Source: Methylomonas sp. EFPC3
Lineage (GTDB): Bacteria > Pseudomonadota > Gammaproteobacteria > Methylococcales > Methylomonadaceae
NCBI RefSeq assembly: GCF_029643245.1
Contig: NZ_CP116398.1
Span: 4,336,372 to 4,400,371, forward strand
Direction: 5' to 3'
Length of the DNA stretch: 64,000 bases
Part shown: positions 50,113 to 59,620 of the stretch, piece after piece
Layout: each line of letters begins with the position of its first letter
How positions within the stretch are numbered: position 1 is the first letter of the stretch
Translations under genes and position numbers: made by a program
The notes under the pieces: generated by a model
Database searches by the model: none
What the model was told of the DNA's origin: nothing
The model's input: the letters and a program-made list of their open reading frames with translations, nothing else

Positions 50113-52885
50113 CCATGCCCCAGCCTTCCAGTTCAGATTGCCGTTTGACCGTAGGCACAACCAGATCGGTCATCCGGCCTTGGGTGCGGGTTAAGGTATC
50201 CTGCCGACCACTGGAGGCGGCACCGTATTTCTGCGGATTGAGTCGGCTGCCACTGCCGGTTAATTGATCGATATTCAACATTGCTGCGGCGTTGGCGTCT
50301 GTCAGCAAATGCCCGGTCTGCGCCAGAATGCCTAACCATTCATCCAGATTGACCTGAGCCCAGTCCACGCGATCCAGGTCCGATACTTTGATACCGGTAC
50401 AGCTGGGATTTTCCGGTGTACCAAAATCCATTCCCAGTTGTGGCTTGATTTGTTCGTTGAGAATGCGTGCCAATGGCGAGTTATAGCAGCAATAACTTTC
50501 CTCGCGCTCCCAGCACACACCCGCCACCTTGCTTTTGCAGAATGTGCCTAAGTCCTTGCAGACTTTCAGCTGCTTTTTCGCCGCCAGTTCGTATTCAGAC
50601 TGCTCGCAGGAATACACCATCTGGATAATCATGATGATGATCATCACCACGGTATAGGCCCCCATCAAGGTGCTGAGCATTTCACCGGCCACGGCTGCAC
50701 CGCCGCCGAGTTCAACGCCGCCGGATTCCGCTGCAGGCGTTAAATTGCCTGCCGAATCGAAGGCCGCCTGGCCACCGGCACTGAACAAGGCATTACCCGC
50801 CGCTTCGCCAAAGGTACTACCGATCCATTCCGCTACGGAATTGGTCAGTTCGCTTTTGAGTGCATCCAACAGTCCCTGTTCGGCAATATCGGATACGCTG
50901 AGCAAATCGGAACCAACCAGGTCATTGACGCCGGAGGCAAAACTACTTTGTACGCCATTCCAGGCATCGCCTGCCATTGAGAACGGTGTTCTCAGGGTTT
51001 CCCAGGCACCACGAATCGCTGATGTACTGTCCATGGTCATAATCGCATTGTCCATTTGACTGGTGGTCAGCAGTAAATCGATGTATTTTCCAAGCCCCAT
51101 GCTGCCCGAAGGCGTTTCGCAGCAATCCACCAGATTCAAGGCACCGCCGACCATTTTGCAAGTGGCATCCTTGCCTTTGAACACCTGGCAGGAGGTCGGA
51201 TCTTTCTGCTGCAGATCAGCATTGGCATAATCACAACTCAAATCCATCGCCATTTGCTGGGCAGTATTGAGTAACGCTACCGCCTTGCTGAAATCCTGAC
51301 TTTGCGTACGGTTCAGCGTCACGCAGTCTTCACCCATGCAGCGAATCGGCCCCGCACATTGTTGCTGGGTGCTACTTTGAATACCGGGAATGGCCACCGA
51401 CTGGCCACAGTCATAGGTATCGACGCTATCCCAACAGGTACCGGAGCTCAATACGTCCAAGCACTGGCTTTTGATAAACGAACAACCGCGATTTTCTAAA
51501 GTAGAACAACTGGTGGTCGGTGTATTATCACTGGGTGGTTGCAGGCAATGTGTGCCGGCGGTATCAGTCCAGCATTGACCTGTGGCGTTTAAATCGCATT
51601 GGCCGGTTGCCGATATACTCATGCAGGTATTACGAATCCCGGTTGAGTTGACTATCGGTGCCTGGCTTAAATCCGACCCACAAATCAAAATTTGCGACGT
51701 CGGATCGACATAGCAGCCGGTGGTATTTGCAGGGTCGTTGGTACAACTGAGTTGACTGCCAGCCTGGCAAATACCATCGGTAATCGCGTTGGCCAGGTTC
51801 TGGCAGTTCGGTCCGCTCCAGCTCCACTGATCCTGGCTGATCAGTTTCGAGACATCGTAATGAAGGCGAATTCGTGAATAGCCTTCGCCATTGCCACCAA
51901 CCATCGTGTCTTGTCGGAAGACTTTATTGCCGGTGTTGTTGAAGGCATAGGTCACATCCGTATTCGGATGATCCACCCAGCTTTTGCTGAGCTCACAGGA
52001 TCCGCCCCAGCCCGAGGAACCCGTATAAATCAGATTGCCGCCGTAATACACCCGCGCATGGTCATCAAACTCCACCATTTCCAACGTGGCACTGGTAATC
52101 GCTTCCGGGTGGATGACGTTATAAGTGACTTGCCAGATAAACACGCCACAACCGGCTGACCAGTAATTGTCGCCGACCACACCCACATACAAATCCATAC
52201 AGCCCGGACCGCAGCTCGAGATGCCGCCGTTACCGGATACGTAGGTCAGTAGCGGTTCGACCTGGACTTGATGCGTCGCCGTGCAACTGGAGGGTATCGT
52301 GGGTTGGCGCAGACACAGTTGATAATCCGGCACCTGTACCTCATGACTGGTCGCCGTTTGCGTCGTCACTGTGGTGCAGTCCGAAAACGACTGCGCCCAA
52401 GGCGTGAAATGGACAAATACTTGATCACCGGCGTTCCAGACGGCATCGTTTTGTAAATCCGGATGCGATTGGTGCGCATTGTTGACCAGGGTGCGATAGG
52501 CATTGCCGGTGGCACTGCTTTCGGCGTTCAACGTAGTTTGCGCATCCAAGCCGGCAGCAATCGTGCCGGGGTTGTTGCCATACAGACTGGTGATATTGGC
52601 GGTCGTGCTGTTGGTGGTATTGGCATCCGGAAACAACGTGCTAATCGAGATCGTACTTTCCTGCGTCGAACCCGGATTCAACGTCATCACACCACTGCCG
52701 TTATCCAGCGGAAATTGAAACCCACCTAGAATTTGTTGCCCCGTCTGCTGTCCTTGTTGGCCAGCGGCTTGAATCGCATCCGCCCAGGACACACCAAACG
52801 GCGTCCAGGCCAGAGTCACACACAATATTCCAGACAGTGTCTGGACAAACCGGCTCTGCGGATCGAATAGCGCTCTGAAGCCCAT
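50102..52885 (-). CDS. traN: Conjugative mating-pair stabilisation protein TraN
   Basis: 927 residues with a signal peptide ending near GVSWA-DA. It is very cysteine-rich in the middle (about 380-560 and 790-840), as in F-type TraN, an outer-membrane protein that holds donor and recipient together. ATG 52885 overlaps the traU stop and is preferred over a GTG 33 bases upstream. A hydrophobic segment near residue 780 (TVVMIIIMIIQMVYS) is also seen in ICE-type TraN. It is the last gene of the transfer operon. Confidence 0.88.
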   Translation of the reverse strand: MGFRALFDPQSRFVQTLSGILCVTLAWTPFGVSWADAIQAAGQQGQQTGQQILGGFQFPLDNGSGVMTLNPGSTQESTISISTLFPDANTTNSTTANITSLYGNNPGTIAAGLDAQTTLNAESSATGNAYRTLVNNAHQSHPDLQNDAVWNAGDQVFVHFTPWAQSFSDCTTVTTQTATSHEVQVPDYQLCLRQPTIPSSCTATHQVQVEPLLTYVSGNGGISSCGPGCMDLYVGVVGDNYWSAGCGVFIWQVTYNVIHPEAITSATLEMVEFDDHARVYYGGNLIYTGSSGWGGSCELSKSWVDHPNTDVTYAFNNTGNKVFRQDTMVGGNGEGYSRIRLHYDVSKLISQDQWSWSGPNCQNLANAITDGICQAGSQLSCTNDPANTTGCYVDPTSQILICGSDLSQAPIVNSTGIRNTCMSISATGQCDLNATGQCWTDTAGTHCLQPPSDNTPTTSCSTLENRGCSFIKSQCLDVLSSGTCWDSVDTYDCGQSVAIPGIQSSTQQQCAGPIRCMGEDCVTLNRTQSQDFSKAVALLNTAQQMAMDLSCDYANADLQQKDPTSCQVFKGKDATCKMVGGALNLVDCCETPSGSMGLGKYIDLLLTTSQMDNAIMTMDSTSAIRGAWETLRTPFSMAGDAWNGVQSSFASGVNDLVGSDLLSVSDIAEQGLLDALKSELTNSVAEWIGSTFGEAAGNALFSAGGQAAFDSAGNLTPAAESGGVELGGGAAVAGEMLSTLMGAYTVVMIIIMIIQMVYSCEQSEYELAAKKQLKVCKDLGTFCKSKVAGVCWEREESYCCYNSPLARILNEQIKPQLGMDFGTPENPSCTGIKVSDLDRVDWAQVNLDEWLGILAQTGHLLTDANAAAMLNIDQLTGSGSRLNPQKYGAASSGRQDTLTRTQGRMTDLVVPTVKRQSELEGWGMGPQ

Positions 52886-53916
52886 CACAACCCCACACAG
52901 CAGTCCTGCCAGCGCCACAGCAGGTAAAGATGATCTTCACCCGGCCCCGGAAAGGTATGTCCTGCCCCCCATTTGAACGTCGTCTCACCAATGACATGAT
53001 TGGATTCGGTTTCTGCGACCGGATAGAACATCGACAGCCGGTATTGAGATTTGGGGATAAAGGGGTAGATTGAGCCGCCGCACAGAGACTCGTTACCGGA
53101 GGTTTTCCAGGCCAAGCCCCGGCGATGTAATGCAGCGGTGGCCCTTGTGGCCAACAAGCTGGTAATTCTGGGATCAGTGCCGTAACTGGTCGGCGAAATG
53201 CCCGATAAGGGATACATATGCCCCCAAGCACCGGCACACCAGAACAAAGCATCCAAAGGATTGCCGGTTGCCGCCGCCGCGGCATCGGCGACACACGCTG
53301 AAATAGCCACAGGATTGGCAAACAGCGCTGTTTCCGGACTGGTAAAGAACGCCAGTAAATCGTTATTCCAGGTGGGGTCCAGTTCCGACACATACAGCAA
53401 ATCAAAATCCCGATAGCCATCGCTGTTGCAACGGCCATCCCAGAACAGATCCAGCATAATAGTCAGTGGAAAGGCAAAGTAGTGGTAATTGAAGAACGAC
53501 ATCTCACTGGCGTCGAAGTCGGCCTTACCGGTGGTGGCGATCAAGCGCACATTTGAAGCACTGAACTTATGTTCGCCCAATGCCGGCGAGCACCAGGGAT
53601 TGCGGACGATTTCAATCAAACGGGCTGGATTCCATAAACCCATGGTCATCCCCAATTCCGGTATGCCCATGGGATCGGTGCAGAAGCAAAACTTCTGGTC
53701 GGTGGCGATACTCGGTACATTGCCACCCCCTAATGAAGCACCAGCGGCGCGAATCGGAAACAAACAGCTCCAGCAAATATCGGTGATCAACTTGCCCGAC
53801 CACAGCTGGGCATCGGCACACAGTGGATCAGTGGCGGTGGTCGAGGTCCCAGCATAAAGCGGGCTTGCCAGCGTCAGTAGTGCGCCAAAAACCCAAGAAA
53901 AAACGCATCGCTTCAT
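52885..53916 (-). CDS. traU: F-type conjugation protein TraU
   Basis: 343 residues with a signal peptide (cleavage near LYA-GT). Conserved TraU blocks with paired cysteines are visible: DICWSCLFPIRAAG, FCFCTDPMGIPELGM, RCNSDGYRDFD, and a C-terminal RWQDCC. It is periplasmic and needed for pilus assembly and DNA transfer; its many disulfides explain the dsbC gene in the operon. It overlaps both neighbours by 1-4 bases. Confidence 0.93.
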   Translation of the reverse strand: MKRCVFSWVFGALLTLASPLYAGTSTTATDPLCADAQLWSGKLITDICWSCLFPIRAAGASLGGGNVPSIATDQKFCFCTDPMGIPELGMTMGLWNPARLIEIVRNPWCSPALGEHKFSASNVRLIATTGKADFDASEMSFFNYHYFAFPLTIMLDLFWDGRCNSDGYRDFDLLYVSELDPTWNNDLLAFFTSPETALFANPVAISACVADAAAAATGNPLDALFWCAGAWGHMYPLSGISPTSYGTDPRITSLLATRATAALHRRGLAWKTSGNESLCGGSIYPFIPKSQYRLSMFYPVAETESNHVIGETTFKWGAGHTFPGPGEDHLYLLWRWQDCCVGL

Positions 53917-55124
53917 GACGGCGCTCCCTGTGAAGACGGTACTTTGCGTTCATGAACCACCAGGTGGTTGCCAGCTTGTTCGACCATGACCGGTACCCGC
54001 TGTAATTGAAAACGACTGCGCACATCCGGTGTCAATAAGTACACCGGTGCCTGTAACGCAGTTTCCAAACGCTTTAAACTGTCCCACCCGGACTGGCGCG
54101 GCAGCGACGTGGCCAAATACAGCACACGGGCTTTTTTGTCCTGGCAGGATTGACGTCGAATCAGTTCGATTTGAGCGGGTACCGTGGCATCGAATACCAT
54201 CAGACATAAGCCAAACGGCATCTTGTCCAACGGATTAACGGTTTGTCCGGCACGGATAATCAACTGACCGTTGGGTGCTGCGAGATCGCGCGTGGCGGTG
54301 ATGGTCAGATCCATGGTTCGATCACGATCCTCATGGGCAGCCGGCAATATTTCGAATTTTTGCTGGGCCCAGAACCGAGCGATGGCTTGTTGCTGCTTTT
54401 GTTTCCAGTCGATAGCGGCCATTCGGCGTTTAAGTTCTTCCAGCAAGTCGATTTCAGCAATCTCGCCGACATCGCCCAAGGAGCCTAAATCGCCCTGTTT
54501 GCCGACTTTGATTTGCTCGTCCAACCAGGACAAACTGCTCACACCTCGAACGTGTAGCCGGGATTTACTGTCTTGCTCGACGATCATGTCCGGTACGGAG
54601 GCCACAGACCAGCGCTGAAAACGGATGGGATCAATGACGATGTTTGGGACGGGATCAATGCCTTTTAGCAGACGCTTGAGGTCAGCCATCAACGCCGGTA
54701 GTTTTTGACCAGGCTTAGGGCCACGAAACACCAGTAACACATCATCCCGCCCTGAAGCTTCTTCGAAGATGTCTTTTAGCGCCACATCACCGAGTGAAAA
54801 AGAGACAAATAAAAGGGTGAGTGGTTTGTTAGATTGGTTTGTCGCAAGGCTACTTTCGGTTCCTATCGATAACGCAGAGTTTTGAATCGATTGCGCGGTT
54901 TCAAAGACCTGCATCGCCTGACGTTTCAAGTCCAACGGTTCTGCCTGACCGTTCAGCCATTCCGGTCGAGGCTGGCCTTCCAAGGCGTGCAATATGGCCT
55001 GAGAACGTTGCAGCCAGGCTTCTTCAGCAGAGACCAAGTCAGTGACCAATAACCCCATCAAGCACGCCATTGGACTGATTACTCGCAGAAGCGGCCGAGT
55101 GGATAGATAATCAAAACAACGCAT
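53913..55124 (-). CDS. traW: TrbC-TraW fusion, pilin assembly protein
   Basis: 403 residues. The N-terminal half (about 85-200: LTLLFVSFSLGDVALKDIFE, PNIVIDPIRFQRWSVASVPD) has the TrbC pattern without its usual cysteine pair. The C-terminal half (about 255-400: RTMDLTITATRDLAAPNGQL, RAGQTVNPLDKMPF) is TraW. ATG 55124 starts the hydrophobic leader. Both modules act in the periplasm in pilus assembly. Fusion of the two is usual in SXT-type systems, from memory. Confidence 0.85.
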   Translation of the reverse strand: MRCFDYLSTRPLLRVISPMACLMGLLVTDLVSAEEAWLQRSQAILHALEGQPRPEWLNGQAEPLDLKRQAMQVFETAQSIQNSALSIGTESSLATNQSNKPLTLLFVSFSLGDVALKDIFEEASGRDDVLLVFRGPKPGQKLPALMADLKRLLKGIDPVPNIVIDPIRFQRWSVASVPDMIVEQDSKSRLHVRGVSSLSWLDEQIKVGKQGDLGSLGDVGEIAEIDLLEELKRRMAAIDWKQKQQQAIARFWAQQKFEILPAAHEDRDRTMDLTITATRDLAAPNGQLIIRAGQTVNPLDKMPFGLCLMVFDATVPAQIELIRRQSCQDKKARVLYLATSLPRQSGWDSLKRLETALQAPVYLLTPDVRSRFQLQRVPVMVEQAGNHLVVHERKVPSSQGAPS

Positions 55125-55674
55125 AAGCCCGCCCAATCACTTGGTGGTCGTAGACATAGCCCCAATAGCGCGAGTCAAAACTCTTCGGGGTTTGCCCGGT
55201 CATCCAGTAGGCTGCCGGTGGAATGGTTTCATTGCGCTTAAAACTGGACGCGGGCTTTTTGAGTTTTTCCGCTAACGGCAAGCCTTCGATGATCAATGAA
55301 CCGTTGACCGTAGTTTGATGGCTGTCGACTTGAATCCGATCGCCAGTGACACCGGCGGCAATCTTGACAATCATCTGACCGTCCTTGAAATACGGCGCCA
55401 TACGTTCAGCACGAAAGGCCATCAGATCACCTCGCCAGATGTCTTTGTTATAGGTGTCGATCAGATAGATCCACTTGTCCGGCAAACAGCGATCCATTTG
55501 ATCGTCGCCGCCGATCAGAAAGCGTTGACCGACGTAGCGTTCCACCGCCAACATCAATATCAGGATGGGCAGCGCTTTGAGCAAGAACATTCCGAAAGCC
55601 GCTTTGGTTTGGTAAGGCCTTACTCGGGCGGGTTTAGATTGCGCAGAGATTGATGAAGATTGAGTGCCGCTCAT
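55111..55674 (-). CDS. trhF: S26-type signal peptidase-like transfer protein TrhF
   Basis: 187 residues. One membrane segment (FLLKALPILILMLAVERYVG) is followed by a periplasmic S26 fold: RGDLMAFRAERMAP, MIVKIAAGVTGDRIQV with the general-base lysine region, and YWMTGQTPKSFDSRYWGYV. At the place of the nucleophilic Ser motif stands CLPD (residues about 63-66). It may process the pilin or act without catalysis. It overlaps traW by 14 bases. Confidence 0.82.
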   Translation of the reverse strand: MSGTQSSSISAQSKPARVRPYQTKAAFGMFLLKALPILILMLAVERYVGQRFLIGGDDQMDRCLPDKWIYLIDTYNKDIWRGDLMAFRAERMAPYFKDGQMIVKIAAGVTGDRIQVDSHQTTVNGSLIIEGLPLAEKLKKPASSFKRNETIPPAAYWMTGQTPKSFDSRYWGYVYDHQVIGRAYALF

Positions 55675-55677
55675 AAC

Positions 55678-55995
55678 TCACCGAACTTGCGCTTGAATGT
55701 ATAAATCACTGGGCGCAGCGACCACGGCGGTCGAATCGATCACCAGATAACCGGCATCACTGAGTTTTTTGGCTTGGCCTTGCCAGTCGTCAACCATCTT
55801 GGCCATTTGCTCTTGCGTAGAATTCGGCGGTATCGCTTGAATCAGCCTCGCTCGGTCTAAGATGAATACCGGTGTCACGAGATTGAGTCGGGCTATCGGC
55901 TGCTGCAGTTGCTGATGCGCAGCAAACCAGCCGCCCACGGAGCCTAAACTGCTAGCGATCAATACCATGCTCAGCCATTGTGATTTAACGTCCAT
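55678..55995 (-). CDS. TrbI-like small membrane transfer protein
   Basis: 105 residues. One N-terminal membrane segment (QWLSMVLIASSLGSVGGWF), then a periplasmic part with VTPVFILDRARLIQAIPPNS and a helix, as in TrbI of F-type systems, which affects pilus retraction. ATG 55995 overlaps the traC end by 11 bases; a longer in-frame start at 56049 would lie inside traC. It sits between traC and trhF as in F and SXT. Confidence 0.7.
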   Translation of the reverse strand: MDVKSQWLSMVLIASSLGSVGGWFAAHQQLQQPIARLNLVTPVFILDRARLIQAIPPNSTQEQMAKMVDDWQGQAKKLSDAGYLVIDSTAVVAAPSDLYIQAQVR

Positions 55996-58399
55996 GGCTG
56001 ACCTCCCGAGGTTTGGTTTGTCGACTGTCGAGTAGTTGTTGAATGGCATCGCCTAAGCTCAAGCCTTGCCGACGCAATTGCTTGAGTGCCTGCACATCTT
56101 CCGGTTTGGTGGAAAACAGAATGCGTTTGAAGGGATCGACGATCAGGCGACCAATGCCAGATCCCATCTCGGTGATGAAGAAAATTTCCGAATAGGCGCC
56201 GGGTAAGGTATGGACGGTTTTTAAGAGTTCGTAGCCACCATCGGAGAGTGGCAAGCGACGATCTTGCTTCATGCCTTCGATGACTTCGGCTTTCTGGCCC
56301 AATAGATACATATTCGCCGAGTTCTCGACAATGGCCCGGCCCGCTGCATTGCGGTATAAATCGTTCACTGACTGGGTGATAGTGACGGCGGCACCGCCGT
56401 ATTTCCGAAAGCGCCGGTAGCCGTGTTCCATAAACTTGGCGACATCGCCTTCGGTGAGCAAATCCCAAGCCTCGTCGATGATGACGATCTTGGGCCGGTT
56501 ACGTTCGCCCAGATACATCTCCTGCTGGATTTGGTAGATCAGTTGCAACAACACCACCTGTTGCAAGTGTTTGCGGCCCTTGAGTTCTTCGAGTTCCAGC
56601 ACGGTGAAGTCGCTAGCGAATTTGGCGTTGTTGCGGCCATTGAAGTAACGGCCGTATTCGCCTTTAGTGGTGAAGGGAAACAACTGCTCGCCGACATCTT
56701 TTAAGCGTTGGTCGGTTTCGGCGCAGAGCTGACTGGCAATGTCATCGACCGACATGGACTGGGCTTTTTCAGTCCAGAGTTGCTTCAATATCCGCTTGAG
56801 GCCTGCGGTCTGAAAATCGGTCAGTTTCTCGGTCGGTGCCGCCATCTGGCTGAGCAAGCCGGCTAACATATCGGCTTCTTCCTCGAAGTTTTGCACGATC
56901 TCAAACGGGTTCATGCAAATCCCCGAACCGTGGGTGAATTTCACAAAGTCACCTTCCAGCACCTCGCAGAGATTTTCATAAGAGCGGCCGACATCGATCG
57001 CCCAGATTTGCGCGCCTTCGGTCAGGTAGCTGACGATGATCTCGTTGGTCAGGAAGGATTTACCTTTACCGGATTCGGCGGCAATGCAGAGGTTGTAATT
57101 GCCCGTGGTATCAAACAGCGACACCGCCATGTGTTCGCCGTTACGCGAGACGAAATTCAAGGTCGGTGTGCCAGTGCCCGCCCAGTCACCGAATAGCGGT
57201 AACAACGGAATCGCATGGCGAGTGGCCAGGGTACGGTAACGCTTGAGATCGGCAATCGCCGACCGCTCGGGACCAAATGGCAAACAGTTGAGGAAAAACG
57301 GCAGGCAAAAATACTTATCTTCCAACAGCTGAAAACCCAGCTCCCGAAAATACACCCGCGCATTGGAGACGGCGGCCGATTCTTCGTGCTCATCGCAAAA
57401 CAGCAGTACGCCAAAATAACTACGAATCGGCCGGTCGCCGTCGCCATAGGCCTCGAACAAGACGTCGAAGTTGTGTTTGCGCTGCACCAATGCCGGCAAA
57501 AACCGCGCAATCGGCGTGTTGACCTGGTTAGTAATGAATTGCCGCACACCTTCTTGGCGGGTACGGGTCGATTCGGCATCCGGGTAATGCAGGGTCAGAC
57601 TGAGTAAGGCATTTTGGCGAATCCCGCGGGTACCGGACAAAATATCGCCCAGATAGCTTTTGGCACTGCCAAAGTAAAAATGATCCGGTGTGCGTTTGGC
57701 GGATAAGGTCTTCACGCGCTTATTGCCGAGCCAGACACCTTTTTCATCGGTCTCAACCGCATTGTCGTAATCCAAGAGCTGATCACGAATCAGCTGGGTC
57801 GGATCACATTCCGGTACCACACGATCTTTCCAACCGGCATCGGGATTCCAATTGAGGATAGTATTTAACACCCGCACATACTGATCGGCATCCAAAATCG
57901 AGGGATACAAACCAATCGTTGATAAGGACTGCTGAGTGGCGAGTTGCAATTCAGTCGCTCGTCGAATTTCGGCTTCGTTGGGTCTGGGGTTGGCGATGGG
58001 TAATTTCACCGTGACGATCACATGACTGCGTCGTAATCTGGCCCCTGAAATCGCTTCTGGCGGTTTGGTCGTGCCTTGGCGCAAAAACTCAATGCTGGCA
58101 CCGGTCATGGTTTTATAGGTGTTTTTTTGCTGTTTAATCCGCCGAGTTTGCATCACCGCCAGCGATTCCTCGATGTCTGGCGAGGTCCATAAGCTCACTT
58201 GCAGCAAGGTCTCGGTCGGCCAGTCCTGGTTCAGCAGCACGTTGACGCGGGCCGCGACGCTTTGATCGGCGCCAGTTAGTGGTCGGCAGATAAAACCAAA
58301 ACTGATGCTGGCGTCGGCCAGTAAAAATAAATGATGGTCGTTGTCATAGGCTAAGGCTGAAAATAAGCTATCCGCCGTATGGGTTCGGGAGGCTTTCAC
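55985..58399 (-). CDS. traC: F-type conjugation ATPase TraC (VirB4 family)
   Basis: 804 residues. Walker A AESGKGKS at 441-448 and Walker B IVIIDEAW at 638-645; the N-terminal half is the TraC/VirB4 membrane-facing domain. It powers pilus assembly at the inner membrane. The start is a GTG at 58399 that overlaps the stop of the RRXRR gene (GTGA), giving coupling. Length is normal for TraC (about 800-875). Confidence 0.93.
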   Translation of the reverse strand: MKASRTHTADSLFSALAYDNDHHLFLLADASISFGFICRPLTGADQSVAARVNVLLNQDWPTETLLQVSLWTSPDIEESLAVMQTRRIKQQKNTYKTMTGASIEFLRQGTTKPPEAISGARLRRSHVIVTVKLPIANPRPNEAEIRRATELQLATQQSLSTIGLYPSILDADQYVRVLNTILNWNPDAGWKDRVVPECDPTQLIRDQLLDYDNAVETDEKGVWLGNKRVKTLSAKRTPDHFYFGSAKSYLGDILSGTRGIRQNALLSLTLHYPDAESTRTRQEGVRQFITNQVNTPIARFLPALVQRKHNFDVLFEAYGDGDRPIRSYFGVLLFCDEHEESAAVSNARVYFRELGFQLLEDKYFCLPFFLNCLPFGPERSAIADLKRYRTLATRHAIPLLPLFGDWAGTGTPTLNFVSRNGEHMAVSLFDTTGNYNLCIAAESGKGKSFLTNEIIVSYLTEGAQIWAIDVGRSYENLCEVLEGDFVKFTHGSGICMNPFEIVQNFEEEADMLAGLLSQMAAPTEKLTDFQTAGLKRILKQLWTEKAQSMSVDDIASQLCAETDQRLKDVGEQLFPFTTKGEYGRYFNGRNNAKFASDFTVLELEELKGRKHLQQVVLLQLIYQIQQEMYLGERNRPKIVIIDEAWDLLTEGDVAKFMEHGYRRFRKYGGAAVTITQSVNDLYRNAAGRAIVENSANMYLLGQKAEVIEGMKQDRRLPLSDGGYELLKTVHTLPGAYSEIFFITEMGSGIGRLIVDPFKRILFSTKPEDVQALKQLRRQGLSLGDAIQQLLDSRQTKPREVSHGR

Positions 58400-58659
58400 T
58401 TCGATACCTCTTCGCTGTACAGCACGCTCATGGCGACTGCTTGATGCGCGTGCAACAAACGTATGGTGTAAGGATGGCGGCTGACCCGTATCGCCCGCTT
58501 TTGGCGTAGCAGTTCCCGTGCGCGCGCCGGATGACAGGGATTGAGCGGTGTGCCATCGGCGGCCTGAACGCGAACCGTGTGGTCGGTCGTGTGTTCGGGG
58601 TTACGGCGGTCACCCGCCGCCAGCTCGGAAGGGGTGTGTGGTCCGGTGTGATGAGTCAT
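58396..58659 (-). CDS. Stand-alone RRXRR-domain protein inside the transfer operon
   Basis: 87 residues. Residues about 36-66 hold GTPLNPCHPARARELLRQKR and then RHPYTIRL, the RRXRR pattern found at the N-terminus of IscB-type and other HNH nucleases. No RuvC or HNH part follows. ATG 58659 starts 8 bases after the traA stop, and its stop overlaps traC, so it is part of the operon. Function of an isolated RRXRR domain is unknown; nucleic-acid binding is a guess. Confidence 0.65.
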   Translation of the reverse strand: MTHHTGPHTPSELAAGDRRNPEHTTDHTVRVQAADGTPLNPCHPARARELLRQKRAIRVSRHPYTIRLLHAHQAVAMSVLYSEEVSK

Positions 58660-58666
58660 AACGTGC

Positions 58667-58966
58667 TTACAGGGTTGCCGTGACGATATTGGTGATAATG
58701 GTCGGCGCTGCGAACAAACCCACGCCACTGGCAACACCCAGGACAAAGCCCATGATGCTGCCACGCACCACACCGGCGACCAGACCGACGATCACGAATA
58801 CGATGGCAATGATCCGACCGAGTAAGCCTTCAACCCAGCCGGTCAACAAGGTCCAGACGTTGTTGAACTCGGTACCGCCGGTACCGGCCATGGCGTCGGA
58901 CGCCATCAAAAGGAAAAAAAGCGATGCCAGGGCCACGAACACCTGGCTTCGAGTAGACGACTTCAT
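58667..58966 (-). CDS. traA: F-type pilin precursor TraA
   Basis: 99 residues. A long leader ends near AMA-GT, followed by a pilin with two hydrophobic helices (GRIIAIVFVIVGLVAGVVRG and FVLGVASGVGLFAAPTIITN). ATG 58966 was chosen because it starts the leader with MKSSTRSQ. It lies between traV and traC, as in F and SXT. The signal-peptidase-like TrhF of the same operon may help process it. Confidence 0.85.
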   Translation of the reverse strand: MKSSTRSQVFVALASLFFLLMASDAMAGTGGTEFNNVWTLLTGWVEGLLGRIIAIVFVIVGLVAGVVRGSIMGFVLGVASGVGLFAAPTIITNIVTATL

Positions 58967-59092
58967 TGAAACGACCTCTTGTTTAAGTAAAGACGGTTGC
59001 CCGTCTGGTCTCGGAAGGAATTTCCGGCTCAATAAAGCGGTCGCCCGCTAAGGCTCGCCAGACCCGAAGGCTCGGCGGTGAAGGTGTGTGGT

Positions 59093-59620
59093 TTAGTTTT
59101 TGGTGACAGGGTTGTTCAGCGTCGGCTGCATATTTCGCGGTTCACCCTCATCCGCATCCGCTAAGGGGCGCTTTTCCGGCGCGCGTTGCTCGACTTGCAA
59201 TGGAATCAGCGAAGGACTCAACGTCGGTGCCGACTTACCAATCATCCAGCGCCGGGGTTCCAGTTCGGTGTAGACGTAGTTCGACACCATCAAATCCCCT
59301 TCAGCATCTTCCCAAGGGGCAATCCAGATCCGCATCACTTGCGAAGGTGTGCGAATAGGGGTCGGGTCATCGATCTTGGGCACCGGTTGCTGGACTGCTG
59401 GACTAAGGTCACTAGCAGGTGCGGTTTCCGTTGGATGATCGGGATTGACTGTCACATCCGCTAAGGCGCGATTGGTTTCCTGATACGCCTGTGTGGTTGA
59501 CAAACATTGCGGTTCGTCGGGCATGCCTTTACAGCCATATTCGGTGGTGGCACAGCCGGATAATAGGCCTAACCCCATCAGGCTGAAGGCATACAATGAA
59601 AATTGGTGGTTACGGCTCAT
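59093..59620 (-). CDS. traV: Outer-membrane lipoprotein TraV
   Basis: 175 residues. The lipobox LLSGC near residues 19-23 marks a lipoprotein; further cysteines follow in EYGCKGMPDEPQC. The block RIWIAPWEDAEGDLMVSNYV is the TraV signature. It is the VirB7-like part of the outer-membrane core with TraK and TraB. Its ATG overlaps the dsbC stop (ATGA). Confidence 0.9.
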   Translation of the reverse strand: MSRNHQFSLYAFSLMGLGLLSGCATTEYGCKGMPDEPQCLSTTQAYQETNRALADVTVNPDHPTETAPASDLSPAVQQPVPKIDDPTPIRTPSQVMRIWIAPWEDAEGDLMVSNYVYTELEPRRWMIGKSAPTLSPSLIPLQVEQRAPEKRPLADADEGEPRNMQPTLNNPVTKN

